A DNA stretch of 64,000 bases from Staphylococcus marylandisciuri (GTDB lineage: Bacteria > Bacillota > Bacilli > Staphylococcales > Staphylococcaceae). Location: contig NZ_JAOPKZ010000006.1 of NCBI RefSeq assembly GCF_025519785.1, positions 62,001-126,000 on the forward strand. Reading direction: 5' to 3'. The position numbers and the translations under genes were made by a program. This document shows positions 9,541 through 19,961 of the stretch, piece after piece. The first letter of the stretch is position 1. Each line of letters begins with the position of its first letter. The notes under the pieces were generated by a model. That model had not been told where the DNA came from, did no database searches, and worked only from the letters and a program-made list of their open reading frames with translations.

Positions 9541-12156
9541 ATGGATATTAATCAAATGACATATAAGGTTCAAGAAGCTTTACAAAAAGCTATAGGATTA
9601 TCACAAGACTATGAAAATCAAAATATAGAAATTGAAGCTATTTTAAAAGCAGCTCTAGAAGAAGACGAAAGTTTATTTCATAGTATATTAGAAAGAGCAA
9701 ATATCGATATCGATCATTTAACTCAAGTCTATGAGGATAAGCTAAAGAAATATCCTTCAGTAGAGGTAGATAACGTTCAATATGGGCAATATATTAGCGC
9801 AAAAGCGAACGAACTTATTAATAAATCTGAGTTTTACATGAAAGAATATGATGACGAATATATTTCGATGGAACACGTATTGCTTGCAGCCATTGAAGTA
9901 GATGAAACGACTAAGCAAGTTGTTGGTAATAAGAAAGAGGTCGTCGAAGAAATCATTAAGAAAGTTAGAGGAGGAAATCATGTGACATCTCAAAACCCAG
10001 AAGTTAACTATGAAGCATTAGAAAAATACGGTCGAGATTTAGTAGAAGAAGTTCGTCAAGGGAACATGGATCCTGTCATTGGACGTGACGAGGAAATACG
10101 CAATGCTATACGTATCTTAAGTCGCAAAACTAAGAATAACCCGGTGTTAATCGGTGAACCTGGTGTGGGTAAGACGGCGATAGTAGAAGGCTTAGCTCAA
10201 AGAATAGTTAAGAAAGACGTACCGGAGTCCCTATTAGACAAGACGATCTTTGAACTTGACTTAAGCGCGTTAGTAGCCGGAGCGAAATACCGTGGTGAAT
10301 TTGAAGAAAGATTAAAAGCGGTGTTGAAAGAAGTAAAAGAATCAGATGGCCGGATTATATTGTTTATAGATGAAATCCACATGCTTGTTGGAGCAGGTAA
10401 GACTGAAGGTTCCATGGATGCGGGCAACATGTTAAAACCGATGCTTGCTCGTGGTGAATTACACTGTATCGGTGCTACAACGCTGAACGAGTATCGTGAA
10501 AATATTGAAAAAGACTCTGCATTAGAACGTCGTTTCCAAAAAGTACAAGTGAGTGAACCAGACGTTGAAGATACTATTTCGATCCTCAGAGGTTTAAAAG
10601 AGCGTTACGAAGTGTATCACGGCGTGCGCATACAAGACCGTGCGCTAGTGGCTGCTGCTGAACTTTCAGATCGTTATATTACTGATAGATTCTTACCAGA
10701 CAAAGCGATCGATTTAGTAGACCAAGCATGTGCAACGATTCGCACAGAAATGGGTTCAAACCCTACAGAATTAGATCAAGTTAATCGTCGAGTTATGCAA
10801 CTTGAAATCGAAGAGAGTGCGTTGAAAAACGAATCAGATAATGCGAGTCAACAACGATTGAAAGAGTTACAAGAAGAACTGTCAAATGAAAAAGAAAAAC
10901 AATCAGAAATACAATCACGAGTTGAACAAGAGAAAGAAAAAATATCTAAATTACAAAATAAGCGTGCGGAACTCGATGAAAGCCGTAAAGAACTCGAGGA
11001 TGCTGAGAATAATTATAACCTTGAAAAAGCTGCTGAATTACAGCACGGTAAAATTCCGCAACTTGAAAAAGAACTACGTGAGCTAGAAGATGCCTTTCAA
11101 GATGAACAAAGTGAAGACGCTGACAGAATTATTAGAGAAGTCGTCTCAGATGAAGAAATAGGCGACATCGTAAGTTCTTGGACAGGTATACCCGTTTCTA
11201 AACTAGTAGAAAGTGAACGAGAGAAATTACTTGGTCTTTCAGATATTCTACACGAGCGCGTAGTAGGTCAAGACAAAGCAGTCGACTTAGTATCAGACGC
11301 AGTAGTTAGAGCACGTGCAGGTATTAAAGATCCTAACCGTCCAATCGGTAGTTTCCTATTCCTCGGTCCAACAGGTGTCGGCAAGACTGAATTAGCTAAA
11401 TCTTTAGCTTCCACACTCTTTGACTCTGAAAAACACATGATACGCATCGATATGAGTGAGTACATGGAGAAACATTCTGTCTCTCGTTTGATTGGGGCGC
11501 CTCCTGGTTATGTAGGCCATGATGAAGGCGGTCAATTAACGGAATCTGTACGTCGTAATCCATATTCAGTGATATTGTTAGATGAAATTGAAAAAGCGCA
11601 TACCGATGTGTTTAATGTCTTGCTACAAATACTAGATGAAGGTCGACTAACAGACTCACAAGGGCGTAGCGTAGACTTCAAGAATACAATCATTATTATG
11701 ACTAGCAATATTGGTTCACAAATACTGTTGGAAAATGTAAAAGATTCTGGCGTTATTACAGATGACACTGAAAAAGCTGTCATGGATAGCTTGAATGCTT
11801 ACTTTAAACCAGAAATCTTAAACCGAATGGACGATATTGTACTCTTTAAACCGTTATCCGTAGAAGATATGAGCCATATTGTTGATAAAATTATTGCTCA
11901 GTTAAATATTCGCCTAATGGATCAACGTATCAGCCTAGATGTTTCAGATCAAGCTAAGCAATGGTTAGGGGAAGAAGCATATGAACCTCAATTTGGCGCA
12001 CGTCCATTGAAGCGTTTCGTTCAACGTCAAATTGAAACACCACTTGCTCGTCGCATGATTAAAGAACACTTGCCAGAAGGAACAAACGTCAAGGTTGAAT
12101 TGACTGACGATGGTTTAACATTTAGCATGGACAAACCTGACACTGCTGACAGTTAA
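9541..12156 (+). CDS. clpB: ClpB protein disaggregase (Hsp104 family)
   Basis: 871-residue AAA+ hexameric disaggregase that works with DnaK to pull proteins out of aggregates after heat stress. Domains are an N domain (1-145) and AAA-1 with Walker A GEPGVGKT (Lys 211) and [14 protein letters not shown] long charged coiled-coil middle domain spans roughly 400-530 ([19 protein letters not shown]). AAA-2 has GPTGVGKT (Lys 615), the pore loop [13 protein letters not shown] and [11 protein letters not shown]. No ClpP-binding IGF loop was noticed, as expected for ClpB. ATG 9541 is preferred over GTG 9532 because AGAGGTG at 9528-9534 is its ribosome site. It is under CtsR control. Confidence 0.97.
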   Translation: MDINQMTYKVQEALQKAIGLSQDYENQNIEIEAILKAALEEDESLFHSILERANIDIDHLTQVYEDKLKKYPSVEVDNVQYGQYISAKANELINKSEFYMKEYDDEYISMEHVLLAAIEVDETTKQVVGNKKEVVEEIIKKVRGGNHVTSQNPEVNYEALEKYGRDLVEEVRQGNMDPVIGRDEEIRNAIRILSRKTKNNPVLIGEPGVGKTAIVEGLAQRIVKKDVPESLLDKTIFELDLSALVAGAKYRGEFEERLKAVLKEVKESDGRIILFIDEIHMLVGAGKTEGSMDAGNMLKPMLARGELHCIGATTLNEYRENIEKDSALERRFQKVQVSEPDVEDTISILRGLKERYEVYHGVRIQDRALVAAAELSDRYITDRFLPDKAIDLVDQACATIRTEMGSNPTELDQVNRRVMQLEIEESALKNESDNASQQRLKELQEELSNEKEKQSEIQSRVEQEKEKISKLQNKRAELDESRKELEDAENNYNLEKAAELQHGKIPQLEKELRELEDAFQDEQSEDADRIIREVVSDEEIGDIVSSWTGIPVSKLVESEREKLLGLSDILHERVVGQDKAVDLVSDAVVRARAGIKDPNRPIGSFLFLGPTGVGKTELAKSLASTLFDSEKHMIRIDMSEYMEKHSVSRLIGAPPGYVGHDEGGQLTESVRRNPYSVILLDEIEKAHTDVFNVLLQILDEGRLTDSQGRSVDFKNTIIIMTSNIGSQILLENVKDSGVITDDTEKAVMDSLNAYFKPEILNRMDDIVLFKPLSVEDMSHIVDKIIAQLNIRLMDQRISLDVSDQAKQWLGEEAYEPQFGARPLKRFVQRQIETPLARRMIKEHLPEGTNVKVELTDDGLTFSMDKPDTADS

Positions 12157-12345
12157 TTTTAATAGAAATATAGAATGATACGAAGACCTCAGTTCAGTGA
12201 GCGGTTAAGCTTACTTCTCGTTAAGATGTTCTTAATGAGACGGCACAAGCATTACATGCGTGAAACAAGGTGGATAATTGAATAGTTAAGTAGGAGTCTG
12301 TGAGCACAAAATTGGCGAATACTTGTGTTCGTCGCTTCAACTAGT

Positions 12346-12387
12346 GGGAAGACAACGAAATCAAAGCGATTTCTGTCTTCCTTTTTC
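12346..12387 (+). terminator. clpB terminator
   Basis: GGAAGACA-ACGAAATC pairs with GATTTCTGTCTTCC, followed by TTTTTCT. The arms (GACA..GAAATC/GATTTCTGTC) look like a diverged short relative of the palindromic family. The rest of the 392-base gap before the aldehyde dehydrogenase contains no recognised feature. Confidence 0.75.
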
Positions 12388-12548
12388 TATTTTAAGATGA
12401 GAAAATTCATAGCTATGGGTAAAAAATTTATATTACGGCTTTTAAAATTCTAATAAAAGGGAATAAGGATAGTGTAGATAAAAGCATACTGTAGTTAACG
12501 CCTTAAAATAAATGAGATATTATTTAATTCTCAGTGAGGAGGTCTATT

Positions 12549-14039
12549 ATGACTGTAAATGTAAAGGATTATTTAGATGAACAATATGGCTTATTTATAA
12601 ATAACGAATTTCAAGATAGTGAAAGTGGAGAGACAATTGAAGTAACTAATCCTTCTAATGGTGAAGTGTTATCGAAAGTTGCGAAAGCGTCTAAGAAGGA
12701 CGTGGACAAAGCGGTAGAAGCAGCACACAACGCTTTCGATGAATGGAGTAAAATCTCTAAAGATGAACGTGCGGATTATCTCTTAGAAATTAGTCGTCGC
12801 ATTGAAGAAAAAGCTGAACACTTTGCGACTATTGAATCCCTTCAAAATGGTAAACCGTACAGAGAAACTAGCGGTTTTGATTTACCGTTCGTAGCACAGC
12901 ACTTCAAATATTTCGCCAGTGTACTGACAACTGATGAAGGTACGGTTAACGATTTAAATCAAAACCATATGAGTATTATTCGCCATGAACCTATTGGTGT
13001 GGTCGGCGCTGTAGTTGCTTGGAATTTCCCATTATTGCTCGCATCATGGAAGCTAGGTCCTGCTTTAGCAGCCGGAAATACCGTAGTCATTCAACCTTCT
13101 TCTTCAACGCCTCTCACTTTAATTGAATTAGCGAAAATCTTTCAAGATGTGTTACCTAAAGGCGTGGTTAACGTTGTAACAGGTAAAGGCTCCGAGTCAG
13201 GTCAAGCTATCTTTGACCATGAAGGTATTGATAAGCTTTCATTCACTGGCTCTACTAGTGTGGGTTATCAAGTTGCGAAAGCAGGTGCTGAACGCATTGC
13301 CCCAACTACGCTAGAGCTAGGTGGTAAAAGTGCTAACATCGTCTTTGACGACGCTAATTTAGAAAAGACAATTGAAGGTATTCAAATGGGCATATTACTC
13401 AATCAAGGTGAAGTATGCAGTGCTGGTTCTAGACTGCTCTTACAATCTTCCATTTATGACAAAGTTATGGAACGCTTGAAGGAAGCCTTTGAAAATATTA
13501 CTGTAGGAGATCCGTTTGATGAAAACACTTTAATGGGTAGTCAAACAGGCGAAGAGCAAATGGAGAAAATTCAATCCTACATTCAGTATGCAGAAGAGGC
13601 CGATGATGCACGTATTATCACTGGTGGTAAACGCATAACTGATAACGGCTTAGATAAAGGATATTTCTTCCAACCTACTATCATTGAAGTAGATGATAAC
13701 AATAATAAACTCGCACAAGAAGAAATCTTCGGTCCGGTACTTGTGGTCATTAAGATCAAAGATGAAGAGGAAGCAATACAAGTGGCTAACGACTCTGAAT
13801 ACGGCTTAGCAGGTGGTATCTTTACTACAAATATTAATCGAGCTTTAAATGTAGCAAAAGCGATGCGTACAGGTCGTGTCTGGATCAATACGTATAACCA
13901 AGTTCCAGCTGGCGCGCCATTCGGTGGATACAAGAAATCTGGTATAGGTCGTGAAACTTACAAAGCGGCTATCCAAAACTATCAACAAGTTAAGAACATC
14001 TTCATTGATACTAGTGATGAAAAAACTGGATTATATTAA
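12549..14039 (+). CDS. aldA: NAD-dependent aldehyde dehydrogenase (AldA type)
   Basis: 496-residue class I/II aldehyde dehydrogenase. Motifs: [24 protein letters not shown] (cofactor and catalytic Asn), [20 protein letters not shown] (general-base Glu), [11 protein letters not shown] (nucleophile Cys 290), [10 protein letters not shown] and the C-terminal [13 protein letters not shown]. The sequence closely resembles S. aureus AldA, which in S. aureus lies elsewhere; its presence between clpB and fabH is a local arrangement. ATG 12549 is used, with GAGGAGG six bases upstream; the ORF upstream start would overlap that site. The aldehyde substrate is not readable. It ends before a palindromic terminator. 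Confidence 0.92.
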   Translation: MTVNVKDYLDEQYGLFINNEFQDSESGETIEVTNPSNGEVLSKVAKASKKDVDKAVEAAHNAFDEWSKISKDERADYLLEISRRIEEKAEHFATIESLQNGKPYRETSGFDLPFVAQHFKYFASVLTTDEGTVNDLNQNHMSIIRHEPIGVVGAVVAWNFPLLLASWKLGPALAAGNTVVIQPSSSTPLTLIELAKIFQDVLPKGVVNVVTGKGSESGQAIFDHEGIDKLSFTGSTSVGYQVAKAGAERIAPTTLELGGKSANIVFDDANLEKTIEGIQMGILLNQGEVCSAGSRLLLQSSIYDKVMERLKEAFENITVGDPFDENTLMGSQTGEEQMEKIQSYIQYAEEADDARIITGGKRITDNGLDKGYFFQPTIIEVDDNNNKLAQEEIFGPVLVVIKIKDEEEAIQVANDSEYGLAGGIFTTNINRALNVAKAMRTGRVWINTYNQVPAGAPFGGYKKSGIGRETYKAAIQNYQQVKNIFIDTSDEKTGLY

Positions 14040-14063
14040 GAGAATATAGAGTGAAATAATGAC

Positions 14064-14114
14064 GGGAGTGGGACAGAAATCTAATTTGAATAAAAAGATT
14101 TCTGTCCCGCTCCC
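14064..14114. repeat. Palindromic intergenic element
   Basis: GGGAGTGGGACAGAAATCT / AGATTTCTGTCCCGCTCCC with one G-T wobble in the arms, immediately downstream of the aldehyde dehydrogenase stop; likely its terminator. Confidence 0.88.
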
Positions 14115-14192
14115 CTCTTACACATCTATCGATATAATGGGATAGAAGAGTGAAGTAAAAAAGCTATTCAATACAACGTATTATATAAATAG

Positions 14193-14247
14193 AGAACAGC
14201 AGTAAGACAATTTTCTATTAGAAAAATATCTTACTGCTGTTCTTTTT
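14193..14247. terminator. Hairpin terminator, AACAGCAGTAAGA family
   Basis: AGAACAGCAGTAAGA pairs with TCTTACTGCTGTTCT, followed by TTTTAAG; the loop contains TTTTCTATTAGAAAA. Because the arms are symmetric and A-rich upstream, it can terminate both aldA (plus) and the DUF2929 gene (minus). A near-copy with the same arm core sits at 26801. Confidence 0.85.
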
Positions 14248-14320
14248 AAGATTATATATCCTACACGCCTAATCGATATATCCATCTATATATACGTAGG
14301 ATTTAGCATTCTATCTGTAG

Positions 14321-14515
14321 TTATAGTTCTTCTTTAGTAGAATCATGATTTGAACCAATGACTAGATCAAAAAGTGCAACAAAGATGGTGAAGATGACGG
14401 CTATTATAATAGGAAACACGAGGTCACTAGAAGCTTCACCGTTTAAGCTTGAAAGGACAAATCCTACCATTTCTAATAATAGAATAGACCAAAATAGTAC
14501 TGCTATGTATTTCAT
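14321..14515 (-). CDS. Small membrane protein, DUF2929 (YjzD-like)
   Basis: 64 residues with two hydrophobic helices (about 4-24 and 34-56) and an acidic tail ending STKEEL. The length, two-helix layout and position next to fabH fit the DUF2929 / Bacillus YjzD family, of unknown function. ATG at 14515 is preceded by CGGAGGCG at good spacing. It is transcribed away from fabH and is monocistronic. Confidence 0.75.
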   Translation of the reverse strand: MKYIAVLFWSILLLEMVGFVLSSLNGEASSDLVFPIIIAVIFTIFVALFDLVIGSNHDSTKEEL

Positions 14516-14873
14516 TGCTACGCCTCCGTTTTATAATTTACTGTGACTTAGCTTACAGTCTTGCATATTTAAAGTAGAAACTTATTATTTAACTTTGAAG
14601 AATTGCTATAAAGCAAACTATTATTTACATTCATAATCTATTATATTAAACAATTAAACATTTGTATAGAGTAGATTTAAATTAACCTACAGTTAAGTTC
14701 GGTTAGGAGGTCGTTCCTTATGCTAAAAAAGAAATAGCCACACTAAAAGTGATTGATATTTCTTAGTAACCGTATGAAAAATTGTGTTCTGGAGGAAGAT
14801 AACCTATAATGTAGTGAATAGTCTTATATAGCTGAATTCTAATTGTTGTTTTAAGAATAAAGGGTATGTTAAA
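14516..14873. other. Gap between DUF2929 gene and fabH operator
   Basis: About 360 bases, A/T-rich. It holds the DUF2929 5' region and, near 14700, a strong ribosome-site-like TAGGAGG followed by ATG and only four more codons before TAG (14720-14737). No credible gene is present. Confidence 0.5.
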
Positions 14874-14898
14874 TTAATACCTGGTATTAAATTATAAT
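14874..14898 (+). promoter_or_regulatory. FapR operator overlapping the fabHF promoter
   Basis: TTAATACCTGGTATTAA (14874-14890) is a perfect 17-bp palindrome except for the central base. It differs from the FapR consensus TTAGTACCTRGTACTAA only at the two symmetric positions G4 and C14. It ends two bases before TATAAT (14893-14898), filling the space upstream of the -10. FapR would repress fabH-fabF until malonyl-CoA accumulates. Confidence 0.88.
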
Positions 14899-14917
14899 TA
14901 CAAGAAGGTGTACGACC

Positions 14918-15859
14918 ATGAACGTGGGTATTAAAGGATTTGGAGCGTATGCGCCAAGTAAAGTGATAGACAATGCTTACTTTGAGTCATTTCTAGAAAC
15001 TTCAGATGAATGGATATCAAAGATGACTGGTATTAAAGAGAGACGATGGGCTGAAGATGACGAAGATACGTCAGATATGGCTTATAAAGCGAGTTTAGAA
15101 GCAATTGAAGATGCAGGTATATCTTCTAAAGATATAGATATGATTATCGTCGCTACTTCTACAGGAGATTATCCGTTCCCTTCTGTAGCAAATATTTTGC
15201 AGGAGAAATTAGATATAGGCAAAGTGGCCTCAGTGGATCAGCTTGCTGCTTGTAGTGGCTTTATGTATGCAATGATAAATGCGAAACAGTTTGTTCAATC
15301 TGGAGATTACCATAATGTCTTAGTGGTAGGTGTAGATAAACTATCTAAGATTACTGATATGTCAGATCGGTCTACTGCTGTGCTCTTCGGTGATGGAGCT
15401 GGTGCAGCAATTATTGGTGAAGTGTCGGAAGGCCATGGTATTTTAAGCTACGAATTAGGTTCTGATGGCAGTGGTGGTAAGTATCTTTATCAAGATCAAG
15501 ACACTCACAAGATTGTCATGAATGGAAGAGAAGTCTTCAAGTTTGCTGTTCGTATTATGGGTGAGGCATCAAATAAAGCTGTTGAAAAGGCGAATCTTTC
15601 TCCTGACGATATAGATTTATTTATTCCACATCAAGCTAATATACGTATTATGGAATCTGCAAGGTTACGTTTAGGTATACCTGAAGAAAAGATGAGCGTT
15701 TCAGTAGATAAATATGGAAATACTTCAGCAGCTTCTATACCGCTTAGTATTGATCAAGAATTAAAGAATGGCAAGCTGAAGGATGGCGATACAATTGTGC
15801 TCGTCGGATTCGGTGGCGGTCTGACTTGGGGTGCAATTACCTTAAAATGGGGAAAATAG
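14918..15859 (+). CDS. fabH: Beta-ketoacyl-ACP synthase III
   Basis: 313-residue KAS III. It condenses acetyl-CoA or branched acyl-CoA primers with malonyl-ACP, the initiating step of fatty-acid synthesis. The catalytic triad is visible: Cys 112 in [10 protein letters not shown], His in [10 protein letters not shown] and Asn in [11 protein letters not shown]. The C-terminal [11 protein letters not shown] is typical. ATG 14918 has AGAAGGTG upstream. fabF begins 12 bases after the stop, and both are under the FapR operator. Confidence 0.97.
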   Translation: MNVGIKGFGAYAPSKVIDNAYFESFLETSDEWISKMTGIKERRWAEDDEDTSDMAYKASLEAIEDAGISSKDIDMIIVATSTGDYPFPSVANILQEKLDIGKVASVDQLAACSGFMYAMINAKQFVQSGDYHNVLVVGVDKLSKITDMSDRSTAVLFGDGAGAAIIGEVSEGHGILSYELGSDGSGGKYLYQDQDTHKIVMNGREVFKFAVRIMGEASNKAVEKANLSPDDIDLFIPHQANIRIMESARLRLGIPEEKMSVSVDKYGNTSAASIPLSIDQELKNGKLKDGDTIVLVGFGGGLTWGAITLKWGK

Positions 15860-15871
15860 GAGGAGAAATAG

Positions 15872-17122
15872 ATGAGTAAGAAACATCGAGTGGTAATTAC
15901 AGGCGTAGGTGCATTGTCTCCAATTGGCAACGACGCAAAGTCGACCTGGCAGAATGCATTAAAAGGTGTGAATGGAATCGATGAAATCACACGAATTGAT
16001 ACTTCTCAATATAACGTCAGTTTAGCAGGTGAGCTGAAAGATTTTAATATAGAAGATCACATAGAGCGCAAAGAAGCTAGACGCATGGATCGCTTTACAC
16101 AATATGCCGTCGTAGCAGCTAGAGAAGCGTTAAAAGATTCAAAGCTCAAAGTCACGGAGGACAACGCTGAGCGAATTGGGACTTGGATTGGATCCGGTAT
16201 CGGTGGCATGGAGACATTCGAGATAGCGCATAATCAATTGAATGAAAGAGGGCCGAGACGTGTAAGTCCTTTCTTCGTTCCTATGCTTATTCCAGATATG
16301 GCAACCGGCCAAGTCTCTATTGATTTAGGGTTGAAAGGTCCGAATGGTTCAACTGTGACAGCATGTGCTACGGGTACTAATTCCATTGGTGATGCTTTTA
16401 AAATAATTCAACGCGGGGATGCTGATGCCATGGTCGCAGGGGGAACAGAAGCCCCTATTACTCATATGGCTTTAGCTGGTTTCAGTGCTAATCGTGCGTT
16501 ATCTACAAACGATGATAAAGATACTGCTTGTCGACCATTTCAGGAAGGACGAGATGGTTTCGTCATGGGTGAAGGCGCTGGAATAGTTGTGATGGAATCA
16601 CTTGAATCAGCGGAAGCTCGCGGTGCTGAGATATATGCCGAAGTAGTTGGTTATGGCACTACAGGCGACGCACATCACATCACTGCACCGGCTCCTGAAG
16701 GTGAAGGAGGCGCCCGTGCTATGCAAGCAGCCCTAAGTGACGCAGGAATAACTGCAGATGAGGTACAGTATTTAAACGCTCATGGTACAAGCACACCTGT
16801 AGGCGATTTGACAGAGGTACAAGCGATCAAGAACACATTCGGTGAAGCAGCGAAGTCGTTAAAGATTAGTTCGACGAAGTCTATGACAGGTCATTTATTA
16901 GGAGGCACAGGTGGTCTTGAAGCTATCTTCTCGGTACTATCTATCAGAGATGGACGTGTAGCTCCAACCATCCACGCTGATAGTCCTGATCCTGAATGCG
17001 ACCTTGACTTTACGCCAAATGAAGCGGCTGATTTAGACATTGATTATGCGATGAGTAACAGCCTTGGCTTCGGTGGGCATAATGCTGTGTTATTATTTAA
17101 AAAATATGTTAAATCATACTAA
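15872..17122 (+). CDS. fabF: Beta-ketoacyl-ACP synthase II
   Basis: 416-residue KAS II, the elongating condensing enzyme of type II fatty-acid synthesis. Catalytic Cys 165 is in TACATGTN, the two histidines are in [11 protein letters not shown] and [11 protein letters not shown], and there is a C-terminal [12 protein letters not shown]. An AGGAGGAG ribosome site precedes ATG 15872. It is translated from the fabHF message and ends 10 bases before a palindromic element that acts as terminator. Confidence 0.97.
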   Translation: MSKKHRVVITGVGALSPIGNDAKSTWQNALKGVNGIDEITRIDTSQYNVSLAGELKDFNIEDHIERKEARRMDRFTQYAVVAAREALKDSKLKVTEDNAERIGTWIGSGIGGMETFEIAHNQLNERGPRRVSPFFVPMLIPDMATGQVSIDLGLKGPNGSTVTACATGTNSIGDAFKIIQRGDADAMVAGGTEAPITHMALAGFSANRALSTNDDKDTACRPFQEGRDGFVMGEGAGIVVMESLESAEARGAEIYAEVVGYGTTGDAHHITAPAPEGEGGARAMQAALSDAGITADEVQYLNAHGTSTPVGDLTEVQAIKNTFGEAAKSLKISSTKSMTGHLLGGTGGLEAIFSVLSIRDGRVAPTIHADSPDPECDLDFTPNEAADLDIDYAMSNSLGFGGHNAVLLFKKYVKSY

Positions 17123-17132
17123 AATATGAAGA

Positions 17133-17183
17133 GGGAGTGGGATAGAAATCTTTTTATTCAAATTAGATTTCTATTCCGCTCCC
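17133..17183. repeat. Palindromic intergenic element (convergent junction)
   Basis: GGGAGTGGGATAGAAATCT / AGATTTCTATTCCGCTCCC. Compensatory changes (GATAG against CTATT) keep most of the stem paired, which suggests selection on structure. It lies between convergent fabF and the DUF3899 gene. Confidence 0.88.
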
Positions 17184-17372
17184 TATTTTTACATCATATT
17201 GTGGATGATAATATTAAAACCGCTCAAGGTGTATAACTTTATTACAATAAACGCCTGAATACGACAGGTGCTAGTGCAAATATGAATGCTCCATGTTACT
17301 CATCCAACTTTACTAAAATCAAATATTAGTTATCAATCCATTTAATAGAAGCGCAATTATGAGATTATCAAT

Positions 17373-17744
17373 CTAAAGTAAAATTGAAATAATAATTGAC
17401 AAGCAAAAGTAAATGCTATTGATCACAAAAGCAGTTTTTACCCAGGAGGAAACGAAGTATCTATCTTTTTTAACTGAAGTAGGATTAAAAAATTCATCGC
17501 TTTTCATTTCGCGTTGCTTTTTATGACTTGAAAGTTGGTATTTTAAGCGACGCATTCCGTAACTTGTAGCGTCTAACACACCTTCTTGAAGGATAATAAT
17601 GCAAAAAAATACAATAGCTAAAATAGTTGCTATGTAAAACAAAATATTTATATAACTTAAAAAATCACGTGTACCCAATGCCCACAACAGTAATGTGAGT
17701 ATGGGTGTCAAGAATATGAAAAACCCAATCTCTTTAAATCTCAT
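17373..17744 (-). CDS. DUF3899 membrane protein
   Basis: 123 residues. Two N-terminal transmembrane helices (about 8-24 and 34-54) are followed by a basic cytoplasmic stretch (RRLKYQLSSHKKQREMKSDE) and a C-terminal helix (about 103-122). This layout and its position between fabF and opp match the DUF3899 protein of staphylococci. Function is unknown. ATG 17744 has TAGGAGCG upstream. It is monocistronic and faces fabF. Confidence 0.7.
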   Translation of the reverse strand: MRFKEIGFFIFLTPILTLLLWALGTRDFLSYINILFYIATILAIVFFCIIILQEGVLDATSYGMRRLKYQLSSHKKQREMKSDEFFNPTSVKKDRYFVSSWVKTAFVINSIYFCLSIIISILL

Positions 17745-17859
17745 TGTTCAATCGCTCCTAGCATTTCCACATGTATATATTATAACCTAAAAATCTACCT
17801 GTCTTTCAATTTTTAGTACTCCTCCTTAATTTAGTTTAAATAAAAAATGATTTTACTTA

Positions 17860-17888
17860 TTGATTTAGGCAATAATTAACTATATAAT
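17860..17888 (+). promoter_or_regulatory. opp operon promoter
   Basis: TTGATT (17860-17865), 17-base spacer, TATAAT (17883-17888); 63 bases of leader precede oppB. Confidence 0.75.
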
Positions 17889-17896
17889 ATTGTTAA

Positions 17897-17911
17897 ATAT
17901 TTCTGAAAATT
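17897..17911 (+). promoter_or_regulatory. CodY-like box in the opp leader
   Basis: ATATTTCTGAAAATT matches the CodY consensus AATTTTCWGAAAATT at 13 of 15 positions. It lies just downstream of the -10, where binding would block transcription. CodY control of peptide uptake is established in Firmicutes; occupancy here is inferred. Confidence 0.65.
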
Positions 17912-17951
17912 ATGACGTTAGCTTTTACTATTATTACTAGGGGGATGTAAA

Positions 17952-18881
17952 ATGCTTAGATATGTTTTAAAACGCTTCGGTTATATGATCATCTCATTAT
18001 TTGTCATTATAACTATTACATTTTTTCTAATGAAGCTGATGCCAGGATCGCCATTTAACGATGCGAAGTTGAATGCTACGCAAAAACAAATTTTAAACGA
18101 GAAATATGGTTTAAATGATCCTGTAGCTGTTCAATATCTGCATTATTTAAAAAACGTAATTAGCGGAGACTTTGGATATTCCTTCCAATACCATAACCAG
18201 CCAGTCTGGGATCTCATTCAACCACGTTTGATTCCTTCGTTGGAAATGGGTCTGGCTGCGATGGTCATTGGCGTTACGATTGGGTTAATTCTAGGGATTG
18301 CAGCTGCAACGAAGCAGAATACTTGGGTGGATTATTCTACAACTGTGATTTCAGTTATTGCCGTATCCGTTCCATCATTTGTGCTAGCAGTTATTCTACA
18401 ATATATATTTTCAGTACGTTTACAATGGTTCCCTGTAGCAGGTTGGGAAGGTATCTCTACGGCTGTATTACCTTCATTAGCCCTGTCAGCAACTGTAGTA
18501 GCAACGGTGGCGAGATACATTCGTGCTGAAATGATTGAAGTACTTAGTGCGGATTATATACTTTTAGCACGTGCTAAAGGTAATTCAACGATGCGGGTGT
18601 TATTCGGTCATGCTCTAAGAAACGCTTTGATACCAGTTATTACTATTATTGTCCCTATGTTAGCCGGGATATTAACGGGTACATTGACGATTGAACAAAT
18701 ATTTGGAGTGCCTGGTTTAGGGGATCAGTTTGTACGTTCAATCACGACGAATGATTTTTCGGTAATTATGGCCACTACATTATTATTTAGTACTTTGTTC
18801 ATAGTTTCTATTTTCGTAGTCGATATCTTATATGGAGTAATTGATCCGCGCATCCGTGTAGAAGGGGGGAATAAGTCATGA
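17952..18881 (+). CDS. oppB: Oligopeptide ABC transporter permease OppB
   Basis: 309 residues, six predicted transmembrane helices, and the binding-protein-dependent permease loop ADYILLARAKGNSTMRVLFGHALRNALIP (EAA motif) near residue 200. It forms the membrane channel with OppC for import of oligopeptides as a nitrogen source. ATG 17952 follows TAGGGGGATG. The stop overlaps the oppC start by four bases (ATGA), showing translational coupling. It is the first gene of oppBCDFA. Confidence 0.94.
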   Translation: MLRYVLKRFGYMIISLFVIITITFFLMKLMPGSPFNDAKLNATQKQILNEKYGLNDPVAVQYLHYLKNVISGDFGYSFQYHNQPVWDLIQPRLIPSLEMGLAAMVIGVTIGLILGIAAATKQNTWVDYSTTVISVIAVSVPSFVLAVILQYIFSVRLQWFPVAGWEGISTAVLPSLALSATVVATVARYIRAEMIEVLSADYILLARAKGNSTMRVLFGHALRNALIPVITIIVPMLAGILTGTLTIEQIFGVPGLGDQFVRSITTNDFSVIMATTLLFSTLFIVSIFVVDILYGVIDPRIRVEGGNKS

Positions 18882-19942
18882 CAAAAAGTAGTGAGAACTT
18901 TCAAGACAATCATTCTAATGCTGTGGTTACTCATACTTCCGAAGCTATTGTAGCTGAAGACTTTATCAGAAGTGAAAGAAATATTGAAAAAGAACCTGAA
19001 CTGCAAAGAGAAAGTAAGAGTTTTTGGAATGATGCTTGGGATCAATTGCGACGCAACAAGCTTGCTGTTATCGGAATGATTGGTCTCATTCTCCTCATCG
19101 TTTTAGCGTTTATAGGACCGATGTTAAGTTCGCACGACTTCGCTGAACAAGATGTTCAACGCCGTGATTTACCAGCTAAGATACCTGTACTGGATCAAAT
19201 TCATTTCCTTCCTTTTGATGGTCAAGGCTCCGATGGGCATGATGCTTATAAGGAAGCCGGAGTGAAAGAAAATTTCTGGTTTGGTACTGACCAATTGGGT
19301 CGAGATATGTGGTCTAGAACATGGCAAGGAACTCAAGTATCCCTATTTATCGGCATTGCGGCTGCAATACTGGACATCTTTGTGGGAGTAATATATGGGG
19401 CTATCTCAGGCTTCTTCGGTGGACGAATAGATAACTTCATGCAACGTTTAATTGAAATTATTGCTTCAATCCCTAACTTGATCGTAGTTATATTATTCGT
19501 ATTAATATTCGAACCCTCTTTATGGACGATCATCTTAGCCATGACAGTTACTGGTTGGATCGGTATGAGCCGTGTCGTCCGTGGTGAATTTTTAAAATTA
19601 AAAAATCAAGAATTCGTACTAGCGTCACGTACCTTAGGTTCTTCAAAGCCTAAACTCATCTTTAGACATATCTTACCTAACGCATTAGGTTCAATTATCG
19701 TAACGTCAATGTTCACAGTGCCGAGTGCTATTTTCTTCGAAGCATTTCTAAGCTTTATCGGTATCGGCGTACCAGCACCTAAGACTTCTCTTGGTTCTTT
19801 AGTAAACGATGGGAGACAAATGTTACTTATACACCCCCATGAGTTGTTTATTCCAGCGATCATATTAAGTCTGTTAATATTATTCTTCTATTTATTTAGC
19901 GATGGTTTACGCGATGCCTTTGACCCTAAAATGCGAAAATAA
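18878..19942 (+). CDS. oppC: Oligopeptide ABC transporter permease OppC
   Basis: 354-residue permease with a long hydrophilic N-terminal region (~60 residues) before the first transmembrane helix. It carries the OppC_N feature LAVIGMIGLILLIVLAFIGP and the EAA loop KNQEFVLASRTLGSSKPKLIFRHILPNALG. A large extracytoplasmic loop lies between helices 1 and 2, as in OppC/DppC. It overlaps oppB by four bases and is followed 19 bases later by oppD with AAAGGAGG between. Confidence 0.93.
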   Translation: MTKSSENFQDNHSNAVVTHTSEAIVAEDFIRSERNIEKEPELQRESKSFWNDAWDQLRRNKLAVIGMIGLILLIVLAFIGPMLSSHDFAEQDVQRRDLPAKIPVLDQIHFLPFDGQGSDGHDAYKEAGVKENFWFGTDQLGRDMWSRTWQGTQVSLFIGIAAAILDIFVGVIYGAISGFFGGRIDNFMQRLIEIIASIPNLIVVILFVLIFEPSLWTIILAMTVTGWIGMSRVVRGEFLKLKNQEFVLASRTLGSSKPKLIFRHILPNALGSIIVTSMFTVPSAIFFEAFLSFIGIGVPAPKTSLGSLVNDGRQMLLIHPHELFIPAIILSLLILFFYLFSDGLRDAFDPKMRK

Positions 19943-19961
19943 TTAAAGGAGGCATAAACAT

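Noticed and set aside
10886..11086. 66-codon ORF inside clpB in another frame
   Set aside because: Lys/Asn-rich shadow of the clpB coiled-coil region.
14720..14737. Five-codon ORF after a strong ribosome-site-like TAGGAGG
   Set aside because: Too short to support as a gene; could be a remnant or leader, but nothing downstream depends on it.
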